From positions 62,001 to 126,000 of the forward strand of contig NZ_JARXWE010000003.1 of NCBI RefSeq assembly GCF_029893235.1: DNA of 64,000 nucleotides, read 5' to 3'. The position numbers and the translations under genes are program-made. Shown here in pieces: positions 57,169 to 64,000 of this stretch. This stretch comes from Dysgonomonas sp. PH5-45. Lineage in GTDB: Bacteria; Bacteroidota; Bacteroidia; Bacteroidales; Dysgonomonadaceae. Under the pieces are notes generated by a model that had not been told where the DNA came from, made no database searches, and was given only the letters and a program-made list of their open reading frames with translations. Numbering within the stretch: position 1 is the stretch's first letter; every line of letters starts with the position of its first letter.

Positions 57169-57195
57169 TTGCCTGAAAATGAATTAAAAAAAACG

Positions 57196-57324
<129 letters not shown>

Positions 57325-57406
57325 CTATAAATCACACACAAACAACATATTACTACTTTTATTTCTCTTAATAAAAGTACATCTTTACAGCCTATTATCG
57401 CCATGC

Positions 57407-57985
57407 GTGCATGTGCTTACGCATAGCGTCAAATTATCAAATAATTTTATCAGACAAAAGATTCGGGTATTTTTTTTCGCGAAAAAAAATCCGCTATTCG
57501 TGTGCCCTGTACCTGCCAATGGTAAAGGGTTAGCATCCCTTTTTATTCTCCAAAACATAAACCTGAAAACTATACAAAAAAGGGTTCGGGGAGTTCTTGT
57601 TTTTTATTTGCCTTTCATTCAATTCGATTCAGTTGCCATGCCGTTTGGGAAAATAGCAGGCAATACGTACAAATTGAATAGGAACTCCCCTTACGCTTTT
57701 GCCGTGACTTTACTTTTGGACAAAATATTTTTTCTATTTAAAACAATTTCCAAGATTGTGCCTTTGGCTATGTCTAATTCCCGTTTTAGGGCATTAGTGC
57801 CAACGGATGATCTGCACACATGTATCGTACATGTGCTAACACAAACTTACTGTATATATCTTGAAGAAGAAGTGGTAGTCAAGACAGAGTACAGGGGATT
57901 TCATGCCATATTTTTGCCTTTTACACTTGTTTGGCTATTTGTGAAAACAGCAGGCAGTACTTCTATTAAATTAAGCCCGGTGTGA
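57407..57985 (+). other. Downstream open frame, reachable only after AG-tract slippage
   Basis: This 193-codon open stretch has no good start of its own (only GTG). It lies in the frame that joins the short ORF when the AG tract has 3k+1 units; no stop occurs between the tract and 57407 in that frame. It includes NINLKTIQKRVRGVLVFYLP, similar to NINNKPTPRRIRGVPVFYLP in the ORF at 61478. It passes through elements R2a and R2b, whose translations resemble each other (RGVLVFYLPF and RGFHAIFLPF). The composition is Phe/Leu/Lys-rich without known domains. Treat it as a possible, not proven, coding region. Confidence 0.35.
57588..57690 (+). mobile_element. Inverted-repeat element R2, copy a
   Basis: This 103-bp unit is bounded by perfect 9-bp inverted ends GGGGAGTTC/GAACTCCCC. 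The interior has TTTGCCTTT and CCGTTTGGGAAAATAGCAGG, shared with copies at 57894, 61731 and 63763. It looks like a small non-autonomous element. Confidence 0.7.
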
Positions 57986-57992
57986 AGTCCCC
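57894..57992 (+). mobile_element. Inverted-repeat element R2, copy b
   Basis: This 99-bp unit has ends GGGGATTTCATGCC and, on the other strand, GGGGACTTCACACC. The interior shares TTTGCCTTTTA and GTGAAAACAGCAGGCAGTAC with the other copies. It lies 68 bp before the first surface-protein ATG and contains the stop of the proposed long frame. Confidence 0.65.
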
Positions 57993-58060
57993 ATACCACT
58001 TTTCAAAAAAATGAGCATTTAATGAGATAACTAAATAACAGGAATGTAATATTAAACTTT

Positions 58061-58510
58061 ATGAAAACAAAAAGACACACAAAACTGTGGCTATCGGCCA
58101 TAATTCTATCAGTTGCATGTTTTGCCTCTGCACCCCGCCTTACGGCACAAGTTACAGTAGGGTTAGACGAAGCTCCGGCGGGAGGAGCTTTGTTACAGTT
58201 AAAAGACAAAGTTGTTAACGGAGCAGACCCGAATTCAACAAGAGGATTGTTATTACCTCGGGTTGGTCTCGATCCGGTTGGGTCGGTAACCGGCACTACT
58301 ACCGACAAACTTGTTTCTTCTTTAAAACTGACATTGCCTCCCGCCACAACCGTAACGGCCGAACAACATGTCGGACTGATGATATACAACACAATCACCC
58401 AAACAGTAACGAATGCCAATGCTCCATTTGCTGAAACCAAAATATGTCCGGGGGTTTACGTATGGGATGGTTCCAAATGGGTAAGAACCATGTTTAAAGA
58501 ATGTCAATGA
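58061..58510 (+). CDS. Secreted protein, stand-alone N-terminal surface module
   Basis: This is a 149-residue exported protein. The signal peptide (MKTKRHTKLWLSAIILSVAC, to about TAQ30) is followed by VTVGLDEAPAGGALLQLKDK, then GLLLPRVGL, VGLMIYNT and CPGVYVWDGSKW. Exactly these blocks form the N-terminal part of the proteins encoded at 58541 and 62152. Here nothing follows the module. No lipobox or type IX sorting domain is visible, so the anchoring is unknown. It lies 30 bp before the 784-residue paralogue and is probably cotranscribed. Confidence 0.75.
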   Translation: MKTKRHTKLWLSAIILSVACFASAPRLTAQVTVGLDEAPAGGALLQLKDKVVNGADPNSTRGLLLPRVGLDPVGSVTGTTTDKLVSSLKLTLPPATTVTAEQHVGLMIYNTITQTVTNANAPFAETKICPGVYVWDGSKWVRTMFKECQ

Positions 58511-58540
58511 TTTTAATGTACTCACAAAGATAAAACAGAA

Positions 58541-60895
58541 ATGAATAAAGCTCTTTATACACAAGCTACTATATATCTGCTCATTGTAATAGTTGCCTTA
58601 TCACCAAAGCTCAAGGCGCAAGTTACGATGGGTTCCAGCCTAAAGCCAAATCCGTTATCATTGCTCGATCTGAAAGAAAATGATCCGGATGCGAACAATG
58701 CAAATTCAGCCCGAGGCTTGGGACTTCCCAGAGTCAAGCTGACTGACATGAACAACCTGTTCCCAATGTTCGAGACTATTCCCGAATCGGGTGTTGCAAA
58801 CAGTCAGTACTCTGCCGCATTAAAGCCTGCCGAAGACCTAACACATACCGGTCTGATGGTCTATAATCTGAACAAATGCAGTGGTTTCGGCCCTGGAACA
58901 TATGTTTGGGTAGGAAACGAATGGCAACCGTTAAGCAAAGTAAATGTTGTACAAAAGCCGAAGATAGGCATAACCAGTCCATCAGATCCTGCTGTGATAA
59001 GAACTCTGAACGACAGCACTTTTCTGATTCACTTACCCAGCGGTAAAGACCGGCGTATTTTCCCTTCCGATAACAAATTCAGCCTTAGCCTAAGCTGGGA
59101 AGACCCCGTAAACGGTAGCCTAACCGTACCCACTATCACAGAACTCACTGATGTAACAACCCCTCCGGCAGGTGGTCCCGGGCCAAACGGGGGATTACGG
59201 TTCCTTACCAATCCGGCAAGTGGATGGGCTGTACCACCCATTACAACCAGTCCGATGACATTCGATTACACTATAAAAGACATGTCGGATGTTATTATTT
59301 CCGAAAATGCCAATACAATATATCCTTACAGAAGTCGCGAAACAGCTGTCACGTTTAAGGTTCCGGCCAATATATGCTACGGTCCCTCTCAGATACAAGT
59401 AAGATTGAACCAGACAAACTACAGAATGACTTTTAACAGGAATAATCAGGTACTTAATGAGTCGGGATACCGACTTAGAAGTGCAAGCCCCAAATTTTCG
59501 GAAAAAGTGAATTATTACAGGTTTTTGCTGATGCCCAACTATAGCGGCGACAACATTTCCGGATACCGGGAAGAAACCAATGCCCGCTGGAATGCCGCTT
59601 ATGAGCATGTAACCGATGGCATTCTTGTTAAAGAGGTTGTTGGAACAGGCAAACCAGTACCTACAACAGGAGGAAAAGAACTTATCGACGGAAGTTTTAT
59701 AACAACAACCCGAGAACCAACCTATATTTCATCAAGCACTGATAAAAACAGAGGGAAAACCGCAGGTATATTATCTTACACCGATACGGCTACCATAGCC
59801 CGGTATTACCCCGTGGAAATACACTTTGTTCAGTGCGCATCGAAAGGATTTGACGACACAGGAATAGAAGATGTTGGCAGAAGTACCGATCCTTCCGGAT
59901 GGGGAACCAAGGTTCTGAAGCACCAGGATATAGACGGTAACGACTTCTACTCCGCTTCGTTTGGTAGCGCAGGCCGCTGGATGACAACAAACTTGGCAGC
60001 AACACATTATGACACGGAAAGCGGTTTATCGGGATCATTAGCAGTTTATCAAACAATAGATATTGACAACCATGATGCCGGCGCCAAAAAATATGCTTAT
60101 CCTATTTTAGATGTTTCGATGATACCCAATCCGGGAGGACTCACCAATTCTCAATTAACAAAACCGGGAGCACACTGGAACAATGTGGATTGGAGCATCA
60201 AGGGAGCCGGATGGCGTCCAATAGAAGGTATACTTTATAATTGGTATGCCGCAACAGGCCGTGGAGAAAATGACAATGGAACTACTCAGGAAGGTGCTAA
60301 CGGTACCGAACCAGCCAAACGCCAAGGAATATGCCCTAACGGCTGGTATTTACCATCCGACAGGGACTGGAATCAATTGGAGCAAGCTATCTACGAAAAT
60401 ATAGGGCAATACAGCACATACGATGCCGTAGATTTAGCCGCATGGAACAATCATATACCAAGCAAACCTTGGGTGTGGAATACCTCCGCGACCTCAGGTA
60501 GCAGCAGAGGTGGTGCCATAGATAACCAACACGTAGGCCATGGTGGCGCAATGAAAGATCCATGCCCGCCCACATGTTCTGATGGAAACCTAAGTGCGCT
60601 TTCATACATGCAGGGAACTAAAAACTATAGTAAAGAATATTATTTGGGAGGATTTAATGCTACAACTGTTGGTAGGATAAAATCGTATGTAGACAAACCT
60701 ACCAGCTCCACCCCCGTTAATGACAGAGCCTTGATATATCTTTCTCGTGGTTATAACGCTACTTTCTGGACGAGTGCGCAAAATAACAACCTGGGTTCGG
60801 CATGGATACGCGACTTGAATACCGCTAATGGAGGTGTTACCAGAACAACTTATACTAAAACAAATTTACTATCGGTACGCTGCAAGAAACAATAA
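58541..60895 (+). CDS. Modular surface protein with FISUMP domain
   Basis: This is a 784-residue exported protein. The signal peptide ends LKAQ (about 27). The shared module follows (about 28-130: VTMGSSLKPNPLSLLDLKEN, GLGLPRVKL, HTGLMVYNLN, GPGTYVWVGNEW). A middle beta-rich part holds a PPAGGPGPNGG linker. From about 470 there is a FISUMP (Fibrobacter succinogenes major paralogous) domain with SAGRWMTTNLAATHYD, GILYNWYAATGRGEN, CPNGWYLPSDRDWNQLEQ and LLSVRCKKQ at the end. FISUMP domains occur in surface proteins of unknown, probably adhesive, function. No sorting domain is seen. Confidence 0.8.
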   Translation: MNKALYTQATIYLLIVIVALSPKLKAQVTMGSSLKPNPLSLLDLKENDPDANNANSARGLGLPRVKLTDMNNLFPMFETIPESGVANSQYSAALKPAEDLTHTGLMVYNLNKCSGFGPGTYVWVGNEWQPLSKVNVVQKPKIGITSPSDPAVIRTLNDSTFLIHLPSGKDRRIFPSDNKFSLSLSWEDPVNGSLTVPTITELTDVTTPPAGGPGPNGGLRFLTNPASGWAVPPITTSPMTFDYTIKDMSDVIISENANTIYPYRSRETAVTFKVPANICYGPSQIQVRLNQTNYRMTFNRNNQVLNESGYRLRSASPKFSEKVNYYRFLLMPNYSGDNISGYREETNARWNAAYEHVTDGILVKEVVGTGKPVPTTGGKELIDGSFITTTREPTYISSSTDKNRGKTAGILSYTDTATIARYYPVEIHFVQCASKGFDDTGIEDVGRSTDPSGWGTKVLKHQDIDGNDFYSASFGSAGRWMTTNLAATHYDTESGLSGSLAVYQTIDIDNHDAGAKKYAYPILDVSMIPNPGGLTNSQLTKPGAHWNNVDWSIKGAGWRPIEGILYNWYAATGRGENDNGTTQEGANGTEPAKRQGICPNGWYLPSDRDWNQLEQAIYENIGQYSTYDAVDLAAWNNHIPSKPWVWNTSATSGSSRGGAIDNQHVGHGGAMKDPCPPTCSDGNLSALSYMQGTKNYSKEYYLGGFNATTVGRIKSYVDKPTSSTPVNDRALIYLSRGYNATFWTSAQNNNLGSAWIRDLNTANGGVTRTTYTKTNLLSVRCKKQ

Positions 60896-60934
60896 CCAAC
60901 AGCACTAATTCCGTGATATCCTTTTTCTTCATAA

Positions 60935-60969
60935 AATTAAGCCTCATGCCATTGGTATGGGGTTTAATT
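60935..60969 (+). terminator. Hairpin after the FISUMP gene
   Basis: AATTAAGCCTCAT and ATGGGGTTTAATT pair over 13 positions with two G-T pairs, and the loop side can pair further. It lies 40 bp after the stop. There is no strong T-run, so it may be a stabilising hairpin or a remnant of an R2-like element. Confidence 0.45.
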
Positions 60970-60998
60970 TCATACCTTAAAGTATAAAACTCAAAACA

Positions 60999-61177
60999 TC
61001 CACACTGTTAAATCAAGGCATCTTTGTTTTAAAAATCGCAAATAAACAGAGCGGTAATCTATGAAAACACAACATCACAAACACCACAAAAAACCTTAAA
61101 AAGAATACGGTTTTGCATATTTCGTTGCCATACGATACGATGGATTACAAAAGTATTTTGAAATCGAAAACAAAATT
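60999..61177 (+). repeat. Repeat R3, copy b
   Basis: This is the second copy of the ~180-bp leader repeat, same orientation as copy a. It shares CTGTTAAATCAAGGCATCTT (one base different from copy a) and GCAAATAAACAGAGCGGTAA. It starts about 100 bp after the FISUMP gene. Confidence 0.7.
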
Positions 61178-61477
61178 TGCATATTCAAACAACAAAATCG
61201 CATGCAAAAACCGGACGATTTTCGAAGAAAGACAAACAGTTATAAGTGTTGGTAAATCAAAAACATAACAACATTTCCGGCTATTTTGATTGTTGTTTTG
61301 TCAGCGATTGCTGTTCTGTCGCGCCATATTTGTATCGTTTTACTTTCTTCCTGTAATGGCTTGACATACTTTTACAATCGAATTGAAGAACAATCTGTTG
61401 TATGAACCATAATTGTTGCGTGGTAATTAAATATAGCACTTGTTGCTTTATATAATTAATAATTAACACTTAAAGTT

Positions 61478-61780
61478 ATGTATTCTTTTGTTGAAAATTT
61501 GGTGATTAGCTTTGCTCTTTTAGAAAGGAAGAGAGCTTCGCATAAAATGCCATTAGCACAATTTATTCTTTTATTATCTTTTTTTACGCAAAAAGCATAC
61601 ATTTTAGTTTTTTCATGCAACCGTACGTATAGGCATATATTGTCTTTGTGCCGTACCAGCAAAGCTAAAGCTATATCCAGTAAAATACTTATTCCAAACA
61701 TAAACAACAAACCTACACCAAGAAGGATTCGGGGAGTTCCTGTGTTTTATTTGCCTTTTATTTTATTCGATTCGATTTAG
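61478..61780 (+). CDS. Leader ORF, second copy, decayed AG tract and open frame
   Basis: This 100-codon ORF reads MYSFVENLVISFALLERKRA and then SHKMPLAQFILLL. It matches the short ORF at 57196 in NLxxxxxLLER and, after the tract, the RASH that appears in that locus only in the long phase. The tract here is AGAAAGGAAGAGAG, an interrupted remnant that can no longer slip easily. It continues to PRRIRGVPVFYLPFILFDSI, parallel to the downstream frame of the first copy, and stops inside element R2c. No good -7 box was found before it. The conserved frame is the main support for coding. Confidence 0.45.
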   Translation: MYSFVENLVISFALLERKRASHKMPLAQFILLLSFFTQKAYILVFSCNRTYRHILSLCRTSKAKAISSKILIPNINNKPTPRRIRGVPVFYLPFILFDSI

Positions 61781-61838
61781 TTAACCTGCCGTTTGGGAAA
61801 ACAGCAGCTAATACAGACAAATTGTGAACGAACTCCCC
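61731..61838 (+). mobile_element. Inverted-repeat element R2, copy c
   Basis: This 108-bp unit has perfect ends GGGGAGTTC/GAACTCCCC as in copy a, and the interior TTTGCCTTTTA and CCGTTTGGGAAAACAGCAG. It stands in the same place relative to the leader ORF as copy a does. Confidence 0.7.
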
Positions 61839-61873
61839 TCGTCCTTTTTATCAGGTGAAAATACAAACTTTTA

Positions 61874-62092
61874 CACTCGTGGCACATTTAGAAAATAAAA
61901 GCTAATTGTTTGATAAATAAGGCATATCTATTTTGTCATACTGAGAGTGTAACGAAGTATCTTAAAAAAACACGCGATTCTTCACTTTGTTCAGAAACAA
62001 CGTCCGAGAAAGCGTAGGCAACCCAATAACAAATGATATAAGATGTTTATAATAAACGCATTGACACAAACTCTCTAAATCCTCTACGGGTA
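61874..62092 (-). mobile_element. MITE-like repeat, family 1, copy D
   Basis: This 219-bp element has ends CACTCGTGGCACATTTAGAA and, on the other strand, TACCCGTAGAGGATTTAGAG. It is flanked by exact CTTTTA direct repeats (61868-61873 and 62093-62098). The core arms are TTTTGTCATACTGAGAGTGT and TTCTTCACTTTGTTCAGAAA. It carries an extra segment (ACGTCCGAGAAAGCGTAGGC) missing from the other copies. It ends 59 bp before the surface-protein ATG and so lies in its leader. Confidence 0.8.
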
Positions 62093-62151
62093 CTTTTACA
62101 GTAAAAGATATGATGATTGAAATTTTAATTATAAACTAAATACATAATTAC

Positions 62152-63402
62152 ATGAAGCGATTAAATTTAAAAAGTAAGCAGTGCAGACCAACAGCTATTA
62201 ACGTAATACTGATGCTAATAGCAGTATTTGGCTTCACCTTCGGCCTTCGGGCTCAGGTTACAATCGGCTCGGACATAGCTCCATCGAAGGCCGCATTACT
62301 GGATATCAAAGAAAAAAACAGTGACTCCGGTGGCGAAACCGCTACATCCGGAGGGGTACTGCTGCCACGGGTAAACCTTGTTGCGATCAATTCCCTCGAG
62401 CCATTTATCAGCGGAGGCGGATCGGCAACCGAAAAAGCAACACACAAAGGCTTGGTGGTGTATAACCTGACTAACAACAGCACATTCGACCCCGGAATAT
62501 ATTATTGGGATGGCACTCAATGGAATACGAGCAGTGGTTTTGATGTAACAGCCAACAATGGACTGACCAAAACCGGAGACAATATACAATTAGGCGGTAC
62601 TCTTACAAAGCCTACAAATATAACACTCAGCAACAACCATTTAACATACAGCCTTGACGGTACCGGCAGAATAGGTGTTGGCACCACCACTCCAAATGCG
62701 AGCGCCGTACTGGATATGGTATCTACAGACAAGGGTATATTAATTCCCCGGGTTTCTTTGAGTAGTGGCGCGGGAGTGGCGTATCCCGTATCAAACCCTG
62801 CAACAGGATTGCTTGTTTTTAACACCATAAACGCAGGATCAGGAGTCAATGTAGTTAAAGCAAATAACTTCTATTTCTGGAATGGTAGTCGTTGGAGCCC
62901 TATAATGCAAACCGAAGTTATACAAGAAGAGATTAGTAAACTCCGGATTCCTCAGCCTGCATTATTCAGGTTAGAAAACGATGTAGCCGGATTCCTTAAC
63001 GGGATTGGTACCGGTTCCTCTAAAACAGTCCCTATGAGTATGGTATTCAACAGTATTCCTACACATTTAAGTTATAATTCATCAACACGAACAGTTACTT
63101 TCAGACCGGGAAGTTATATGATAACATTTGTGTATGAAGGCGCTATTCCTATTACCTCTAACGTTTGTAATTTATCTTCTTATTTTGTTGATTTTCCTAA
63201 AGGGGCTCGTATTCATTCTACGGCAAGTCATAAACAAGGCAGTTTATCAAACCATGGAGGAACTATTTCCTATACGTTCCAAACATCAACATCCCTAAGT
63301 TGGATTATTAGATTGGGACGCGGACAATCAGGAAATTGCACTGAAGGCCTAAAACTGGTTGGGAAATCCACATTTGTATCTATACTACGTTTTGGAGACT
63401 AA
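62152..63402 (+). CDS. Modular surface protein with C-terminal jelly-roll-like domain
   Basis: This is a 416-residue exported protein. The signal peptide ends GLRAQ (about 35). The shared module spans about 36-125 (VTIGSDIAPSKAALLDIKEK, GVLLPRVNL, HKGLVVYNLT, DPGIYYWDGTQW). A second, related unit follows with IGVGTTTPNASAVLDMVSTD and KGILIPRVSLSSG (about 173-205) and FYFWNGSRWSPI. The last ~150 residues (PALFRLENDVAGFLNGIGTG, then TVTFRPGSYMITFVYEGA) look like a C1q/TNF-like jelly roll. No lipobox or sorting domain is seen. It shares only the N-terminal part with its neighbours. Confidence 0.78.
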   Translation: MKRLNLKSKQCRPTAINVILMLIAVFGFTFGLRAQVTIGSDIAPSKAALLDIKEKNSDSGGETATSGGVLLPRVNLVAINSLEPFISGGGSATEKATHKGLVVYNLTNNSTFDPGIYYWDGTQWNTSSGFDVTANNGLTKTGDNIQLGGTLTKPTNITLSNNHLTYSLDGTGRIGVGTTTPNASAVLDMVSTDKGILIPRVSLSSGAGVAYPVSNPATGLLVFNTINAGSGVNVVKANNFYFWNGSRWSPIMQTEVIQEEISKLRIPQPALFRLENDVAGFLNGIGTGSSKTVPMSMVFNSIPTHLSYNSSTRTVTFRPGSYMITFVYEGAIPITSNVCNLSSYFVDFPKGARIHSTASHKQGSLSNHGGTISYTFQTSTSLSWIIRLGRGQSGNCTEGLKLVGKSTFVSILRFGD

Positions 63403-63494
63403 TCTTCTCCGGAAAGATATCTATATTCAATCGGTTAACACTTTTTATTTTACAAAACCGCAAATGAAAGTGTGGTGAAAACCACCAGAAGTCG

Positions 63495-63634
63495 GAGGCT
63501 TCCTCAAAAAGGCAATAGTACCCATTTCTTTACCATTCTGAGTGCAACAAAAATATTAACTTTCAGAAAAAGGCTCTATTGCTTTGCTCAGGATGACACG
63601 AAAAGAAATTGAAAATGCTTTTTGAGGCGGCCTC
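63495..63634. mobile_element. MITE-like element, family 2
   Basis: This 140-bp unit has ends GAGGCTTCCTCAAAAAGGC and, on the other strand, GAGGCCGCCTCAAAAAGC. The interior holds CCATTCTGAGTGCAACAAAA and GCTTTGCTCAGGATGACA, relatives of the family 1 core arms. It begins 93 bp after the jelly-roll protein gene. Confidence 0.6.
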
Positions 63635-63762
63635 TTTAATTTTATACCTTAAGAATAAGGCCAACCAAAGAGTTTATCAGCAATAAAAACAGAATATTTT
63701 TTTTGTGTCATTACCTCAAACAAAGAAAACGAGATAAAGAAAGAGTGGTTACCAAAACTAAG

Positions 63763-63867
63763 TACGAAGGATTTCATGCCATATATTTTGCCTTTTATAA
63801 TTGTCCGGCCGTTTGCGAAAATAGCGGACAGTGTCTCTCTACTAATTATGCCCGGCATGAAGTCCCG
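63763..63867 (+). mobile_element. Inverted-repeat element R2, copy d
   Basis: This unit of about 105 bp (boundaries approximate) has long inverted ends GGATTTCATGCC and, on the other strand, GGGACTTCATGCC, extended by GTAC on both sides. The interior shares TTTGCCTTTTATAATTGTC and GCGAAAATAGCGGACAGTGT with copy b. Confidence 0.65.
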
Positions 63868-64000
63868 TACTTTTTTTGCCATGTTCAATTGTTGCCACAA
63901 AGATATTTAAAATAAAAATATATAGCCCAAAAGTATCCGAATATTTGATTATGTAATATTTTGGAATACAGAAAACAACAATTCGGGTCTTACAATTTTT

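Larger units (their letters stand above)
60896..62151. other. Long leader region upstream of the third surface-protein gene
   Basis: This 1.26-kb stretch repeats the layout of 56721-58060: a terminator-like hairpin, repeat R3b, an ORF related to the AG-tract ORF, element R2c and then family 1 repeat copy D. Between R3b and the ORF (61180-61470) I see only AT-rich sequence. Confidence 0.7.
63403..64000. other. Third leader-like region, cut by window edge
   Basis: No gene is supported here. The stretch holds a degraded trace of repeat R3 (about 63445-63485), a small inverted-repeat element (63495-63634) and element R2d (63763-63867). The layout resembles the two leaders to the left, which suggests another surface-protein gene beyond the edge. 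Confidence 0.55.

Noticed and set aside
63649-63900. 83-codon reverse-strand frame in the last gap
   Set aside because: It is made largely of element R2d and has no supporting homology or promoter.

Overview
The window is chromosomal DNA from a member of the phylum Bacteroidetes, most likely order Bacteroidales and something like Dysgonomonas or a relative. The genus is inference. The support is: RpoB, ribosomal and BamA/uppS/OmpH gene sets with Bacteroidales neighbours; a C-terminal sorting domain of the type IX secretion system; Bacteroidetes-only families (DUF4836, DUF6089, DUF6242, FISUMP, Porin_10, HU-SPOR proteins); A-rich leaders without clear Shine-Dalgarno sites; and repeated TAnnTTTG -7 boxes.

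Layout. 1-6.7 kb is a translation and transcription core read leftwards: rpsU-xerC-hpf, a terminator, then tRNA Thr-Tyr-Gly-Thr-tuf-tRNA Trp-secE-nusG-rplKAJL-rpoB (rpoB cut by the window edge). 7-21.6 kb is mixed metabolism and envelope: a nitroreductase, a HAD hydrolase, ribF, pyruvate:ferredoxin oxidoreductase, a DUF4143-type ATPase with a changed Walker B, a periplasmic binding protein, a porin, small secreted proteins and cca. 21.6-29.6 kb is an exopolysaccharide operon (Wza-like, Wzc-like, polymerase, three GT4 transferases). 29.8-35.5 kb has an HU/SPOR protein, a MATE transporter and an ABC transporter with a DUF4836 lipoprotein. 35.6-42.4 kb is the outer-membrane biogenesis block (two OmpH/Skp, BamA, UppS, DUF6089, DUF6242). 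42.5-46.7 kb has ribD divergent from prmC-recX-comF-like-glycosyltransferase. 46.9-56.7 kb has a subtilase carrying a type IX sorting domain, gpmA, a frameshifted SGNH-like gene, rnr, a HAD phosphatase and lptD.

The last 7 kb differs from the rest. Three secreted proteins share one N-terminal module and have unrelated C-terminal parts (none, FISUMP, or a jelly-roll-like domain). They are separated by unusually long leaders of about 1.2-1.3 kb. Each of the first two leaders carries the same modules in the same order: a ~180-bp repeat, a short ORF ending in LLER followed by Arg/Glu, and an inverted-repeat element. In the first leader the short ORF contains a perfect (AG)18 tract. One unit more, or two fewer, would fuse it in frame to a second open stretch and give a protein of about 260 residues. 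The second leader holds a related ORF in which the AG tract has decayed and the frame is open. I regard this as the best candidate for an undescribed phase-variable system here. Whether the long frame is truly translated cannot be decided from sequence alone.

Dispersed through the window is a ~190-215 bp non-coding element with terminal inverted repeats and a palindromic core (four copies plus relics). Two copies are flanked by the direct repeat CTTTTA. One copy supplies the last codons and stop of a gene.
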